Shown here: positions 1 through 8,114 of the stretch, piece after piece
Layout of the letters: every line of letters begins with the position of its first letter
How positions within the stretch are numbered: position 1 is the stretch's first letter
Source of the DNA: JACRLV01 sp045863555
GTDB taxonomy: Bacteria > Planctomycetota > Phycisphaerae > UBA1845 > Fen-1342
Length of the DNA: 26,563 bases
Assembly: GCA_045863555.1 (NCBI GenBank)
Contig: BTUU01000035.1
Location: 1-26,563, forward strand
Direction: 5' to 3'
The notes under the pieces: model-generated
The model's database searches: none
The model's input: the letters and a program-made list of their open reading frames with translations, nothing else
What the model was told of the DNA's origin: nothing
Translations under genes and position numbers: made by a program

Positions 1-1
1 C

Positions 2-304
2 CGAGAAAGACGCCGCCTGATCACGGAGCGATCAACGAAATTTGACAATATCTCCGGCGACCTGGATGTAGCGCTCTTTGACGAAATCGCGGATGTGGTG
101 ATCATCCGGCGAAACACGTCGAGCCGGCACGCGGGCGATCTCGACCTGGATGGCGACGTCGATCTCGCCGATCTCTCGCGGCTTCTTGCGTCGTTTGGAA
201 CGGGCAGCGGAGCGCTCCTCGATAACGGCGACATCGACGGCGACGGCGACGTGGACCTCGCGGACCTCGCGGGGCTGCTGGCGACGTTCGGCCAGGCGTG
301 CTGA
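2..304 (+). CDS. C-terminal fragment of a protein ending in dockerin/EF-hand-like repeats (5' end outside window)
   Basis: The frame is open from base 2 to a TGA at 302-304 and encodes 100 residues, so the gene begins upstream of the window. The last 60 or so residues hold two 12-residue calcium-loop motifs of the form DxDxDGDVDLAD (DLDLDGDVDLAD and DIDGDGDVDLAD), each followed by a short helix with LLASFG or LLATFG. This is the paired EF-hand-like (dockerin type I-like) ending common at the C-terminus of large exported planctomycete proteins. The part seen before it (about 40 residues, ending IIRRNTSSRHAG) is not recognisable. The function of the full protein cannot be told. Fragments like this usually belong to secreted or surface proteins; a true cohesin partner is not implied. 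Confidence 0.8.
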   Translation, partial: RERRRLITERSTKFDNISGDLDVALFDEIADVVIIRRNTSSRHAGDLDLDGDVDLADLSRLLASFGTGSGALLDNGDIDGDGDVDLADLAGLLATFGQAC

Positions 305-337
305 CGCGGCCGCAGGCTCGATGAACAGTAAGCAACA

Positions 338-373
338 GGCCGGCGTCGACTCGAATTCGAGCCAACGCCGGCC
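338..373. terminator. Palindrome between convergent genes, probable bidirectional terminator
   Basis: A 9-bp perfect arm (338-346, GGCCGGCGT) pairs with 365-373 (ACGCCGGCC). The loop between them itself contains the 12-bp palindrome CTCGAATTCGAG (350-361). The whole element can fold as one long imperfect hairpin with two mismatched pairs. It lies between a + strand stop at 304 and a - strand stop at 417, where a shared terminator is expected. Neither side has a clear T-run, so this is a stem without a classical intrinsic-terminator tail. Confidence 0.5.
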
Positions 374-416
374 GTGTGTATTCAGGGTCGCCTGCGGTTC
401 AGCGACGCGGCCGGAA

Positions 417-1133
417 TTACCGGCGGCGAACGAAGAGCACCGCGCCCAGGCCGAGCAGCGCCAGCGAGGCGGGCTCGGGGATGCCGAGGATGCGGAACGA
501 GGGGTTCCAGCGGTCATCGGGATCCGTCATGCCGGCACCCGGCAGGATGTTGGCCGGAGCGTACGGCTGGAAGCCGGGGGCGGGGAACGTGGCCGACCGC
601 CACATGAATTCCTGTTCCAGCGATTCGTCCTGAAGATCGCCGCCGGTCAGCCACGGCACGTTGTTCGGCGCAGCCCCGCCGGTCCCGTAAATCGTCAGGT
701 AATAGTCGCCGACCGGGATCGGGATGTTCACGCTGTAGACGTGGAGCCAGTCATCGACGGCCGCGGTTCGCGGGTCATCGACGCCGGGACCGAACGCGCC
801 GAGCACGCCGGACGAAAACTCATCTCCGGCGACGGGCGCGGCAAGGCCGTTGCGGTTCCAGATGATGTAGTTGACCGTCTCCGCCTCGGAACCCGCGACG
901 ACGAACCAGTCCGCCTCGATCGTGTCGATCGTCGTGCCGGGGGACGTGATCCGGAAGGGCGCGGCGACCCAGCGCTGCTCCAGCCCCGCGCCGAGATCGC
1001 CCGAGCTGTAGCCCAGGTTCGTGTCCGTCCCGTTGAAATTCACGACGTGCGGCGCCCCGGTATCCCACAGGACATCCGCGGATGCGCCGGCGCACGCGAC
1101 GCCGGCAATGGCCAATAGCGCAAACTTCTTCAT
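417..1133 (-). CDS. PEP-CTERM sorting domain protein (exosortase substrate)
   Basis: 238 residues. The N-terminus MKKFALLAIAGVACAGASA is a standard signal peptide. The C-terminus has the tripartite exosortase sorting signal: the PEP motif (GIPEPASLALLGLG), a short hydrophobic segment and the basic tail FVRRR. Known biology of the family: such proteins are exported, processed by an exosortase (EpsH/XrtA type) and linked to the envelope or to extracellular polymer. The middle part (about residues 25-205) is beta-rich with no domain I recognise. The ATG at 1133 was chosen over upstream in-frame starts because a strong Shine-Dalgarno (GGAGGAG) sits seven bases before it and the signal peptide starts there. 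No exosortase gene is in the window. Confidence 0.9.
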   Translation of the reverse strand: MKKFALLAIAGVACAGASADVLWDTGAPHVVNFNGTDTNLGYSSGDLGAGLEQRWVAAPFRITSPGTTIDTIEADWFVVAGSEAETVNYIIWNRNGLAAPVAGDEFSSGVLGAFGPGVDDPRTAAVDDWLHVYSVNIPIPVGDYYLTIYGTGGAAPNNVPWLTGGDLQDESLEQEFMWRSATFPAPGFQPYAPANILPGAGMTDPDDRWNPSFRILGIPEPASLALLGLGAVLFVRRR

Positions 1134-1185
1134 TATGCTTCTCCTCCAACTCGATGTGAGCAGAGACATGCCCCCGGACTCCGTC

Positions 1186-1215
1186 ACTGTACCCATCCAG
1201 CGGCGGCGAACGCAA
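1186..1215 (-). promoter_or_regulatory. Candidate sigma70-like promoter of the PEP-CTERM gene
   Basis: On the minus strand TTGCGT (1210-1215) and TACAGT (1186-1191) are separated by 18 bases, about 50 bases before the ATG at 1133. An A/T-rich stretch lies just upstream of the -35. Each hexamer matches the consensus in three or four positions. The 161-base gap 1134-1294 contains no ORF of its own, so a private promoter is likely. Confidence 0.4.
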
Positions 1216-1294
1216 TAGATTTTTAGGTGCATCCCCGTTTCTTTAGCCGGCGATGCCGTGAGATATGGTCTGATAACCGCGCAGCGACGGACAA

Positions 1295-1753
1295 TCAGGT
1301 CCAGCGCCCCTCCCGCGGACGGCCCGTCGCGGCGACAAGGAAGGAATCGAGCGCAGCCGCCGTCGGGATCGACGCCAGAAGGCCCACGATCGAGACGGCC
1401 GAGCCGGCCACCGCAATGAGATTGCCGCTGATGAGCAGGACCACGCCGGCGAGCATCCCGACGCTCTCCGCGAGCGCCGCGCCGATGAGGGTCAGGGTCT
1501 GGAACGCGCCGAGCAGCACGGTGGAGTCATCGGGCGAGGCGTTGCGGCGAAGGTTCGCGGTCATCTGGCGGCGGACGATCAGGTACGCGGGCAGCGCGAG
1601 CGCGGCCACCGCGGCGAGCATGATGAGCAGCGGCAGATCGTTGCCGCCGCCGGGCTGGCGAATGGCGAACGCGACGGCGGTGAGGGCGACCACCGCCGAC
1701 ATCAGGGAGAAGACGATCAGCCGCGTGCGGTTCATGACAGCGTCGAAGTTCAT
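1295..1753 (-). CDS. Small four-helix membrane protein, function unknown
   Basis: 152 residues from the ATG at 1753, which has an AAGGGGA ribosome site six bases upstream; the longer frame to 1783 lacks this. Four hydrophobic segments are visible: about residues 13-33 (LIVFSLMSAVVALTAVAFAI), 41-60, 85-108 and 110-135, with short polar loops and basic residues (IVRRQ, NLRR) between helices 2 and 3. I do not recognise the family. It lies 64 bases downstream of the macro-domain gene in the same direction and may be co-transcribed with it. A weak TAGACT box at 1789-1794 could give it its own promoter. Confidence 0.7.
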   Translation of the reverse strand: MNFDAVMNRTRLIVFSLMSAVVALTAVAFAIRQPGGGNDLPLLIMLAAVAALALPAYLIVRRQMTANLRRNASPDDSTVLLGAFQTLTLIGAALAESVGMLAGVVLLISGNLIAVAGSAVSIVGLLASIPTAAALDSFLVAATGRPREGRWT

Positions 1754-1817
1754 GCGAGTCCCCTTTTCACAAAGACCCCTCACCTGTCAGTCTACTACGA
1801 ACCGCGCGGCGCAGCAG

Positions 1818-2342
1818 TTACAAATGGGCGTGCGTTTCGGAATTGCCGGCCGATCGGCGGCGCGCCGCGGCGCTCGCCGGCGTTTCGAACTCGACAATGA
1901 AGACCCGCGCAGCGGATTCGATGCCCGCGAACGCATCGAGCATGCAGCCCAGCGCCGTCCGCCGGGCACGGTTCCCGGAACCGGAGCCGATGATCGGAAA
2001 CGCGACGGATGCGAACGCGTGCTCGTCGACGAGCCGCATCGCGGAGCGCACGGAGCCGCGGATCGATGACCCGGTCGCGAACCAGAGCAGGTTTATGCCC
2101 GCGACGTGGATGATCGCTTTGAACGGAAGGCGGCCGGGGCCCGTCAACACCGCCCCGCCAAGCGGAATCGCGCCAAGTCGCGCGAGTTCCCGGAACGGTG
2201 CGAGGCCGCCGCGGCGCTTGATCGCGCCGGAGACGCCCTGCGGGAGCAGCAGCCACCACGGGATGACGTTTCGATTCCACGCGTTGACGATCACCTCGAC
2301 CGGCTGATCGAGCAGATCGCCGCGGACGATTTCAGGGACCAT
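1818..2342 (-). CDS. Macro-domain protein (ADP-ribose-type ligand binding), atypical loop
   Basis: 174 residues from the ATG at 2342 (AGAGG about seven bases upstream). The start MVPEIVRGDLLDQPVEVIVN is the macro-domain opening strand (I-x-GD-L...V-IVNA). It is followed by NAWN, then GVSGAIKRRGG, and later FPIIGSGSG, which matches the second ligand loop (FPxIGTGxxG). Known macro domains bind or hydrolyse ADP-ribose derivatives. Between NAWN and GVSGAI the usual glycine-rich loop is replaced by a hydrophobic stretch (NVIPWWLLLPQ), so the standard O-acetyl-ADP-ribose deacetylase activity should not be assumed. It lies 69 bases after the propeller gene in the same direction. Confidence 0.8.
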   Translation of the reverse strand: MVPEIVRGDLLDQPVEVIVNAWNRNVIPWWLLLPQGVSGAIKRRGGLAPFRELARLGAIPLGGAVLTGPGRLPFKAIIHVAGINLLWFATGSSIRGSVRSAMRLVDEHAFASVAFPIIGSGSGNRARRTALGCMLDAFAGIESAARVFIVEFETPASAAARRRSAGNSETHAHL

Positions 2343-2411
2343 TGCCGGCCTCTTCGACGACGCCGGGAATGCAAGTCCGTCCTCGGGCGACGCGCGCAAC
2401 GCGCGGCGGCG

Positions 2412-3641
2412 CTATTTTCCGCCCGCCGGCGAGACGTCGATCGCACTGATGCGGCGTTGATCGCGCAGATAGAGCCGCCCGTCGACGGGCGTGGGCACGG
2501 TCCAGCATTTGCCGTCAACGATGGAGACCCTTCCAACCTCGTCGAATTTCTCGGTTGACGGCTTCAGCAGGTGCAGCGTCCCGGATTCATCGAGCACGAT
2601 CAGCCGATTCCCGGCGAGCAGCGTGTTCGCGATGGGCAGCCGCTCGCGCCAGAGCTGCGACCCGTCGCTCGCCTTGAGCGCCGCGTAGAACCCGGACTTG
2701 CCGCCTCCGCTCGCACCGAAGAGCACGCCGTCCGAGTAGATCACGTTCGTCTGTCCGACGCCGATTTTCTTCGTCGTCCAGAGCTCCTCCACCTTCCGCC
2801 CGTCCGGATTAACCCGCAGCATGACTCCACCCTCGAACGAGGGGTAGAAGATGCGGCCGTCACCGCAGTCGACGGGCGTGGTGCAGTGCGTGTCCCACTG
2901 GTTTTTATAGGGGTGGGACCACAGCGTCTCGCCCCCCTCGGCGCTGAGCCCGACGATCGCCGTCGTCGTGACGAGCGTGATCTGCGGTTTTCCCGCGACA
3001 TCGATCAGGATGGGCGTTGAATAGCTGTTTTCGAAATCACCGGCCGACCATCGGATCTTGCCGTCGGCGAGAGAGAACGCGGCGAGGGCGCGGTCCTTTG
3101 CGCCGAGCGGGATCAGGACGCAGTCGCCGACGAGCAGCGGGCTCGACGAATAGCCGAACTGGAGAAACGTTGCGCCATGATCGGCGAAGAGATCGGTCTG
3201 CCAGAGCACCTTCCCATCCCGTGCGTTGAGGCAGTGCATTTTTCCGGTGAATCCGACGGCGACGAGGCGATCGCCCTCGATGAGCGGCGTCGCGTTGGGT
3301 CCCTTGCCGAAGCCGAGTTCGCTCTTGGGCAGCGGCGGTGCGTCATAGGTGTGCGTCCAGCGCGTCTCCCCGGATTCCGCGGACAGGCAGACGATGTGCT
3401 CCTGGTCGCCGGTGCGGTACATCGTGAAGAGCAGTCCGTCCTTCGAGACGATGGCGGAGTAGCCCTCGCCGAGTTCGCGCTCCCAGAGTCGCCTGGGGCC
3501 GCTTTCCGGCCAGGAGTCCGCGACTTTCGCCGACGCGATGCGAAAATCCCGCGAGGGCCCGCCCCACTGCCGCCAGTCATCCGCAAGCCCCGGCGCGGCG
3601 CAGAGAATCATCATCGCAAGCAGACGGCTACGCTGTGACAT
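2412..3641 (-). CDS. Secreted PQQ-like beta-propeller repeat protein
   Basis: 409 residues with an N-terminal signal peptide (RLLAMMILCAAPGLA) and a mature start of DDWRQWGGPSRDFR, a typical opening of planctomycete PQQ-like proteins. Repeated blades carry the A-x-DG-x-x-LW signature: LNARDGKVLWQTDL, FSLADGKIRWS, LSAEGGETLWSH and LKASDGSQLWRERL. This is the tryptophan-docking propeller fold of quinoprotein-like domains (BamB-like). No quinone-binding or catalytic residues can be assigned, so a structural or binding role is as likely as an enzymatic one. The ATG at 3641 has a GGAG eight bases upstream. It is the first gene of a minus-strand group with the macro-domain and small membrane genes. 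Confidence 0.9.
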   Translation of the reverse strand: MSQRSRLLAMMILCAAPGLADDWRQWGGPSRDFRIASAKVADSWPESGPRRLWERELGEGYSAIVSKDGLLFTMYRTGDQEHIVCLSAESGETRWTHTYDAPPLPKSELGFGKGPNATPLIEGDRLVAVGFTGKMHCLNARDGKVLWQTDLFADHGATFLQFGYSSSPLLVGDCVLIPLGAKDRALAAFSLADGKIRWSAGDFENSYSTPILIDVAGKPQITLVTTTAIVGLSAEGGETLWSHPYKNQWDTHCTTPVDCGDGRIFYPSFEGGVMLRVNPDGRKVEELWTTKKIGVGQTNVIYSDGVLFGASGGGKSGFYAALKASDGSQLWRERLPIANTLLAGNRLIVLDESGTLHLLKPSTEKFDEVGRVSIVDGKCWTVPTPVDGRLYLRDQRRISAIDVSPAGGK

Positions 3642-3690
3642 GAAAGAACTCCAGAAGCGCGATTCGGCCCGGCCCGACAGTCAGCGCGGC

Positions 3691-3696
3691 AGTGTA
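3691..3696 (-). promoter_or_regulatory. Candidate -10 box of the propeller gene
   Basis: On the minus strand, GCGGTACACTGCC contains TACACT about 50 bases before the ATG at 3641. No convincing -35 lies 16-18 bases further upstream. It is listed because a GTAC-type -10 recurs before other gene starts in the window. Confidence 0.25.
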
Positions 3697-3749
3697 CCGC
3701 AAACGGGCCCCGGGGCGTCCTGGCCGGGCGTTCGACGGCCCGGGACCGC

Positions 3750-3778
3750 CTGTCGGCGGGGTCGGCGGGGCGTACCAT
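3750..3778 (+). promoter_or_regulatory. Candidate promoter of the GH78 gene
   Basis: CTGTCG (3750-3755) and TACCAT (3773-3778) are 17 bases apart, with the -10 box about 34 bases before the ATG at 3812. Both boxes are partial matches to the sigma70 consensus. The region 3642-3811 separates two divergent genes and otherwise holds only GC-rich sequence with no ORF. Confidence 0.3.
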
Positions 3779-3811
3779 GCACCCATCAGACGTCCATCTC
3801 GGGAGAACCCC

Positions 3812-6712
3812 ATGCTGCTCCTCATGCTGCTGCTGGTTGCACCGTTTACCGCCGACTCCCAACCGGAGTGGATCGCCCCCGGACCCGCCGTCGCGCGCGG
3901 GCCGGAGCCGCGCTGGATCTGGGTCGGACCGAAGGACGGTCCCGCTCCGACGGCGCGAAATGCAGCCCCGGGTTCAGTCTGGCTCGTGCGCCAATTCGAT
4001 GCGCTGGAGGGCATCCGGTCTGCGCGGCTCATGCTGGCCGCGGACAATTCGGCCGCCGCGTATCTGAACGGCGTGCGCGTCCTGGGCGCAAAAGACTGGT
4101 CCGCCCCCGTCGGCGCGGAGGTGACGCTCCTTCCCGGCAACAACGTGCTCGCGATCGAAGCCGACAACGGAACCATCCCGGGTGCCGACCCGGCCACGTC
4201 GGTCAATCCCGCCGGCGTCATCGCCCGGCTCGACATGACGCTGAACGATGGCTCCATGCAGTGGCTGATGACCGACGGCTCGTGGCACGGGGCGACAGAT
4301 AAGTGGTCTGAGTTCCCCGCCCCGCCGCGCGATCCGGATACGTGCCGCCCCGCCGTCGACCTCGGCCCCGCGTCGATGAGGCCCTGGTCGCTCTCGGCCG
4401 GCGTGTTCGAGCCCGCGAGGCCGTGTCCACTGTTACGACGAACGTTCTCGCTCGATGTACTCCCTGCGGCCGCAATCATCCGCATCATCGGTCTCGGCCA
4501 CTACGAACTGCGCTGCAACGGCGAGCGCGTCGGCGACGGCCGCTGCGATCAGGTCTGGTCGCAGTATGACAAGACGCTCTACTGGCAGGAGTTCAATCTG
4601 CAACCGCATCTGCGCCGCGGCGAAAACGTGCTCGCGGTGGCGCTGGGCAACTCGTTCTGGCAGGTCGCACCGGCCAATGACAGCGGCCGGTTCACGAAGA
4701 CCGACGCGATGCCGGATTTTGCGAACGGCTGGCCGCACCTGCTCTGGCTGGACGCAACGATCACGCCCGTTGGGGAAAAACCTGCGCCTGTCCGCATCGT
4801 TTCGGACGCGTCGTGGAAATGGACGGCGGGTCCCGTGACGTTTTCGAATCTCTACGCGGGCGAAGACTACGACGCGCGGCTCGCAAAGACCGGCTGGGAC
4901 GCGCCGGGGTATGACGATTCCGCGTGGAGCTCACCGACGATCGCCCCCGCGCCCGCCGGCACGCCGACGAAGCTGGTCGGCCCGCCGATGAAGGCGTACG
5001 ACGTCTTCAAGCCGCGCGAAGTGCGGGCTGTGGATGTCGACGCCGCGATCTACACGTACGTCTTCCCGCAGAACTGCTCCGCACTGCTGCGGTTCACGCT
5101 CGACGGCGGGGCGACGGGCGCGCGGGTGCGTTTTCGGCCGTGCGAGTACATGGAGCCCAGCGGCCGCGTGAAATTCACGTACACCTGGGGGACGGGCAAG
5201 GACATCTGGCTCGATTACACGAAGGCCGGCGGCGGCGTGGAGATGCACGAGCCGCTCTTCTTCTACGTCGGCGCGCAGTTCGTGCAGGTCGAGGGCGCGG
5301 TGCCGCCGGATGCACCGAACCCTCGCGGCCTGCCCGTCCTGAAATCGCTCGAACTCGTCCACGTCCGCGCCGCGTGCCGCGAGGTCGGCTATTTCGACGC
5401 CGACGCCCCGATGCACGACGCCGCACACGCGATCATCGACTGGGCGATTCGCTCGAACATGGCCCACGTCCCCACCGACTGCCCGCACCGCGAGAAAAAC
5501 GGCTGGCAAGAGCAGAACTGGCACATGGCCCGGGCCCTGTCGTATCGCTACGACATCCACGACTGGTTCGTGCGCAATTGCCGGGCGATCCGTGATGCAC
5601 AGACCGCCGGCGGGCCGGATGACGGCTTCGTCCCCACCAACACGCCCTGGTATCTCGTCGGCCGGCCGCGGCACGACATGTACAACGACTCGACGGAATG
5701 GGGCGTGTCCAGCGTGCTCATGCCGTGGCATCTCTACGAGTGGTACGGCGACCGCGACACGCTCGCGGCGAGCTTCGACTCGGCCCGGCGCTTCGTTGAT
5801 TACCTCGGTACGACCGCGACCGATGGCATCATCCGCAGCAACCTCGGCGACTGGTACGACTTCGGCCACGGCAAGGGCAACGGGCCGTCGCAGTGGACGC
5901 CGAACGAAGTCAGCGCGACGGCGATCTGGGCCTACGGCGCAGACACCGTCGCGAAGATGGCCGAAGTGCTCGGGCGAAAAGAGGATGCGGCGAAGTACCG
6001 ATCGCTGTTTGAACGGATTCGGGCGGATTTTCAGAGGCGTTTCTACGATTCCAGCACGCATACGGTGAAGAACAATGGCTCGTGCCAGGCCGGCACCTCC
6101 GCGGCGCTCTGCATCGGCCTCATTCCCGACGCCGACCGCCTGGCCGCTCTCTCCGCAGTCGTCGCCGATCTGGAAGCCCGCGGCTGGAAGCAGACGCCCG
6201 GTGAAGTGCTCCAGATTTTCCTGATCCGGGCGCTGGCCGAGGGCGGACGCGGCGACGTGCTGCACCGCATCTACAACCGGGAGGACATCCCGTCCTATGG
6301 CCACATGGTCCGCTCAGGCCTGACGACGCTGCCCGAAAGCTGGGACGCCCGCCGCGGCACCGGCGACAGCCTCAACCACTTCATGCTCGGCCACCTGATG
6401 GAGTGGCACTTCGCGTACGTCGCGGGGATTCGCCAGCAGCCGGGCTCGGTCGGCTGGAAAAAAGTGCTCATCGCCCCGCAGCTGCCGCCGGAATCCGACA
6501 AATCGCCGCACGCGATCCGCACGGCCGCGGCCATGTTCGATAGTCCGCAGGGGCGAATCGGGAGCCACTGGGAACTCGACGCGACCACGGGCGAATTCCG
6601 GCTGACCTGCCTGATTCCCTTCGGAGTCGAGGCGACGGCGATCATGCCGGACGGAACGCGGCATGAGCTGCCGCCGGGGAATACGGTGCTGACGCAATCA
6701 AGGCCGAAATAG
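3812..6712 (+). CDS. GH78 family alpha-L-rhamnosidase, exported
   Basis: 966 residues from the ATG at 3812 (GGGAG seven bases upstream). The frame is open further 5', but there is no signal there. A hydrophobic N-terminus (LLLMLLLVAPFTA) suggests export. Domains in order: two beta-rich N-terminal modules (about 25-175 and 215-385, the second with the rhamnosidase_N-like segment HYELRCNGERVGDGRCD), a concanavalin-like module (about 400-520), the (alpha/alpha)6 barrel (about 525-870) and a short C-terminal beta domain. The family signature TDCPHREKNGW is at 555-565, with Glu561 in the general-acid position. A second conserved acidic residue, Glu842, is in LTTLPESWD. Known role: removal of terminal alpha-L-rhamnose from plant, algal or bacterial glycans. 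No transporter or other sugar gene is adjacent, so the substrate is open. Confidence 0.93.
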   Translation: MLLLMLLLVAPFTADSQPEWIAPGPAVARGPEPRWIWVGPKDGPAPTARNAAPGSVWLVRQFDALEGIRSARLMLAADNSAAAYLNGVRVLGAKDWSAPVGAEVTLLPGNNVLAIEADNGTIPGADPATSVNPAGVIARLDMTLNDGSMQWLMTDGSWHGATDKWSEFPAPPRDPDTCRPAVDLGPASMRPWSLSAGVFEPARPCPLLRRTFSLDVLPAAAIIRIIGLGHYELRCNGERVGDGRCDQVWSQYDKTLYWQEFNLQPHLRRGENVLAVALGNSFWQVAPANDSGRFTKTDAMPDFANGWPHLLWLDATITPVGEKPAPVRIVSDASWKWTAGPVTFSNLYAGEDYDARLAKTGWDAPGYDDSAWSSPTIAPAPAGTPTKLVGPPMKAYDVFKPREVRAVDVDAAIYTYVFPQNCSALLRFTLDGGATGARVRFRPCEYMEPSGRVKFTYTWGTGKDIWLDYTKAGGGVEMHEPLFFYVGAQFVQVEGAVPPDAPNPRGLPVLKSLELVHVRAACREVGYFDADAPMHDAAHAIIDWAIRSNMAHVPTDCPHREKNGWQEQNWHMARALSYRYDIHDWFVRNCRAIRDAQTAGGPDDGFVPTNTPWYLVGRPRHDMYNDSTEWGVSSVLMPWHLYEWYGDRDTLAASFDSARRFVDYLGTTATDGIIRSNLGDWYDFGHGKGNGPSQWTPNEVSATAIWAYGADTVAKMAEVLGRKEDAAKYRSLFERIRADFQRRFYDSSTHTVKNNGSCQAGTSAALCIGLIPDADRLAALSAVVADLEARGWKQTPGEVLQIFLIRALAEGGRGDVLHRIYNREDIPSYGHMVRSGLTTLPESWDARRGTGDSLNHFMLGHLMEWHFAYVAGIRQQPGSVGWKKVLIAPQLPPESDKSPHAIRTAAAMFDSPQGRIGSHWELDATTGEFRLTCLIPFGVEATAIMPDGTRHELPPGNTVLTQSRPK

Positions 6713-8017
6713 TCACGGGTTCTGGGCGATCCGCGTGGCCAGCACGCGGTCGATCCGAAATCCATCCATATCGACGACCTCGAACCGGAAACCGGCCCAT
6801 TCGACCGATTCCCCGACCCTCGGGATGTGGCCGAGCCGTGCCAGGACGAGTCCGGCCACCGTATTGAGGTCGGCCGCGTCCTCCGGCAACTCGTCGAGTT
6901 CCAGCCGGTCCTCGAGATCGGCGACCGGGAACATTCCGTCGAGCAGCCACGAGCCGTCGCCTCGCCGGACAGCCCATTCGTCCCCTGTGCCCGCGGGTTC
7001 GGGCAGATCGCCCACCACCGCCTCCATGATGTCGTGCAGCGTGACGATGCCCGAGACGCCGCCATATTCGTCGAGCACCAGCGCGATGTGTCGTCCGCTC
7101 TGCTTGAGCGTCTCGAGCAGCTTGAGAGCCGGCATGCTCTCGGGCACATAGGGCACGGTCATCGCGGCTTCACGGAGATCGGGAACCTGCTTGTCGCGGG
7201 TCACCCGGCGCCAGAGATCCTTGACACTGACGACGCCGATGACCTTGTCGACGTCGCCGTCGCAGACGGGAAAGTAGCTGTGCTCGGCCTCGCTCATGGC
7301 CCGCATGTTCTCGCCGATCGGCGCGTTTGCATCGACCCAGACGAGCTGCGTGCGCGGCGTCATCATCGATTCCACCCGGCGGTCGACGAATTCCATGACG
7401 CGCTCGACCAGCGTGTGCTCACCACGCCCGAGAACGCCTGCCTGGGCGCCCTGCTCCAGGATGACCTTGATTTCCTCCTCGGTCACGACCGGTTCGCCTC
7501 CGGTTTTCACGCGCAGCGCCCGGAGGATGACGTTGCTGGAACCTGTCAGAAGCCAGATGAGCGGTGCGGAGGCCGTGGAGAGCGTCCGCATCGGCCCCGC
7601 GAGCGCCTTGGCGAATCCTTCGGCGTGCACGAGGGCGATCTGCTTGGGCACAAGCTCGCCGATGACGACTGACAGGTACGTGATCAGGGCGACCACGACG
7701 ACGATCGCGATGCTAGCGGCATACGGCGCGAGAGCGGGGACCCCGGCGATCACGGCGGCGAATTCTTCGCTCAGTGCCGCTCCGCCGAAAGCACCGGCGA
7801 TCACGCCGATGAGCGTGATGCCGACCTGCACGGTCGACAGAAATCGGTCGGGCGCTGCCTTCAATTCGAGAACGGCCAGCGCCGATCGATCGCCATCGTC
7901 GGCCAGCGCTTCGAGCCGGGCCTTGCGCGCCGAGACGACGGCGATCTCCGCTGCCGCGAAGACGCCGTTGGCGAGCATCAGCAGCATCAGGATGACGAGT
8001 TCGACCGCAGTTTCCAT
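6713..8017 (-). CDS. CNNM/CorC (HlyC/CorC) family membrane protein: DUF21, two CBS domains, CorC_HlyC domain
   Basis: 434 residues from the ATG at 8017 (GGGAG upstream). Residues 1-170 form the DUF21/CNNM transmembrane domain, opening with LILMLLMLANGVFAAAEIAV, followed by hydrophobic segments near 62-80 and 98-120. A CBS pair follows, marked by VESMMTPRTQLVWVDAN and YFPVCDGDVDKVIGVVSVKD, then IALVLDEYGGVSGIVTLHDI. The C-terminal 90 residues form the CorC_HlyC domain (DGSWLLDGMFPVADL ... AGLVLARLGHIP). Homologues are implicated in Mg2+ or other divalent-cation efflux and ion homeostasis; the exact ion cannot be read from sequence. It follows truB by 97 bases in the same direction and may be the end of that transcript or have its own promoter. 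Its TGA directly abuts the TAG of the convergent GH78 gene. Confidence 0.92.
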   Translation of the reverse strand: METAVELVILMLLMLANGVFAAAEIAVVSARKARLEALADDGDRSALAVLELKAAPDRFLSTVQVGITLIGVIAGAFGGAALSEEFAAVIAGVPALAPYAASIAIVVVVALITYLSVVIGELVPKQIALVHAEGFAKALAGPMRTLSTASAPLIWLLTGSSNVILRALRVKTGGEPVVTEEEIKVILEQGAQAGVLGRGEHTLVERVMEFVDRRVESMMTPRTQLVWVDANAPIGENMRAMSEAEHSYFPVCDGDVDKVIGVVSVKDLWRRVTRDKQVPDLREAAMTVPYVPESMPALKLLETLKQSGRHIALVLDEYGGVSGIVTLHDIMEAVVGDLPEPAGTGDEWAVRRGDGSWLLDGMFPVADLEDRLELDELPEDAADLNTVAGLVLARLGHIPRVGESVEWAGFRFEVVDMDGFRIDRVLATRIAQNP

Positions 8018-8114
8018 CGCGTGGCTCCCGGAGCGATTCGATTCAGGCGTGTGTAGCCTACCCGGCTTGCCCGCTTCCGAGGCGGCCGATTCGTGCTTGC
8101 GACGTGGGGTTCAT

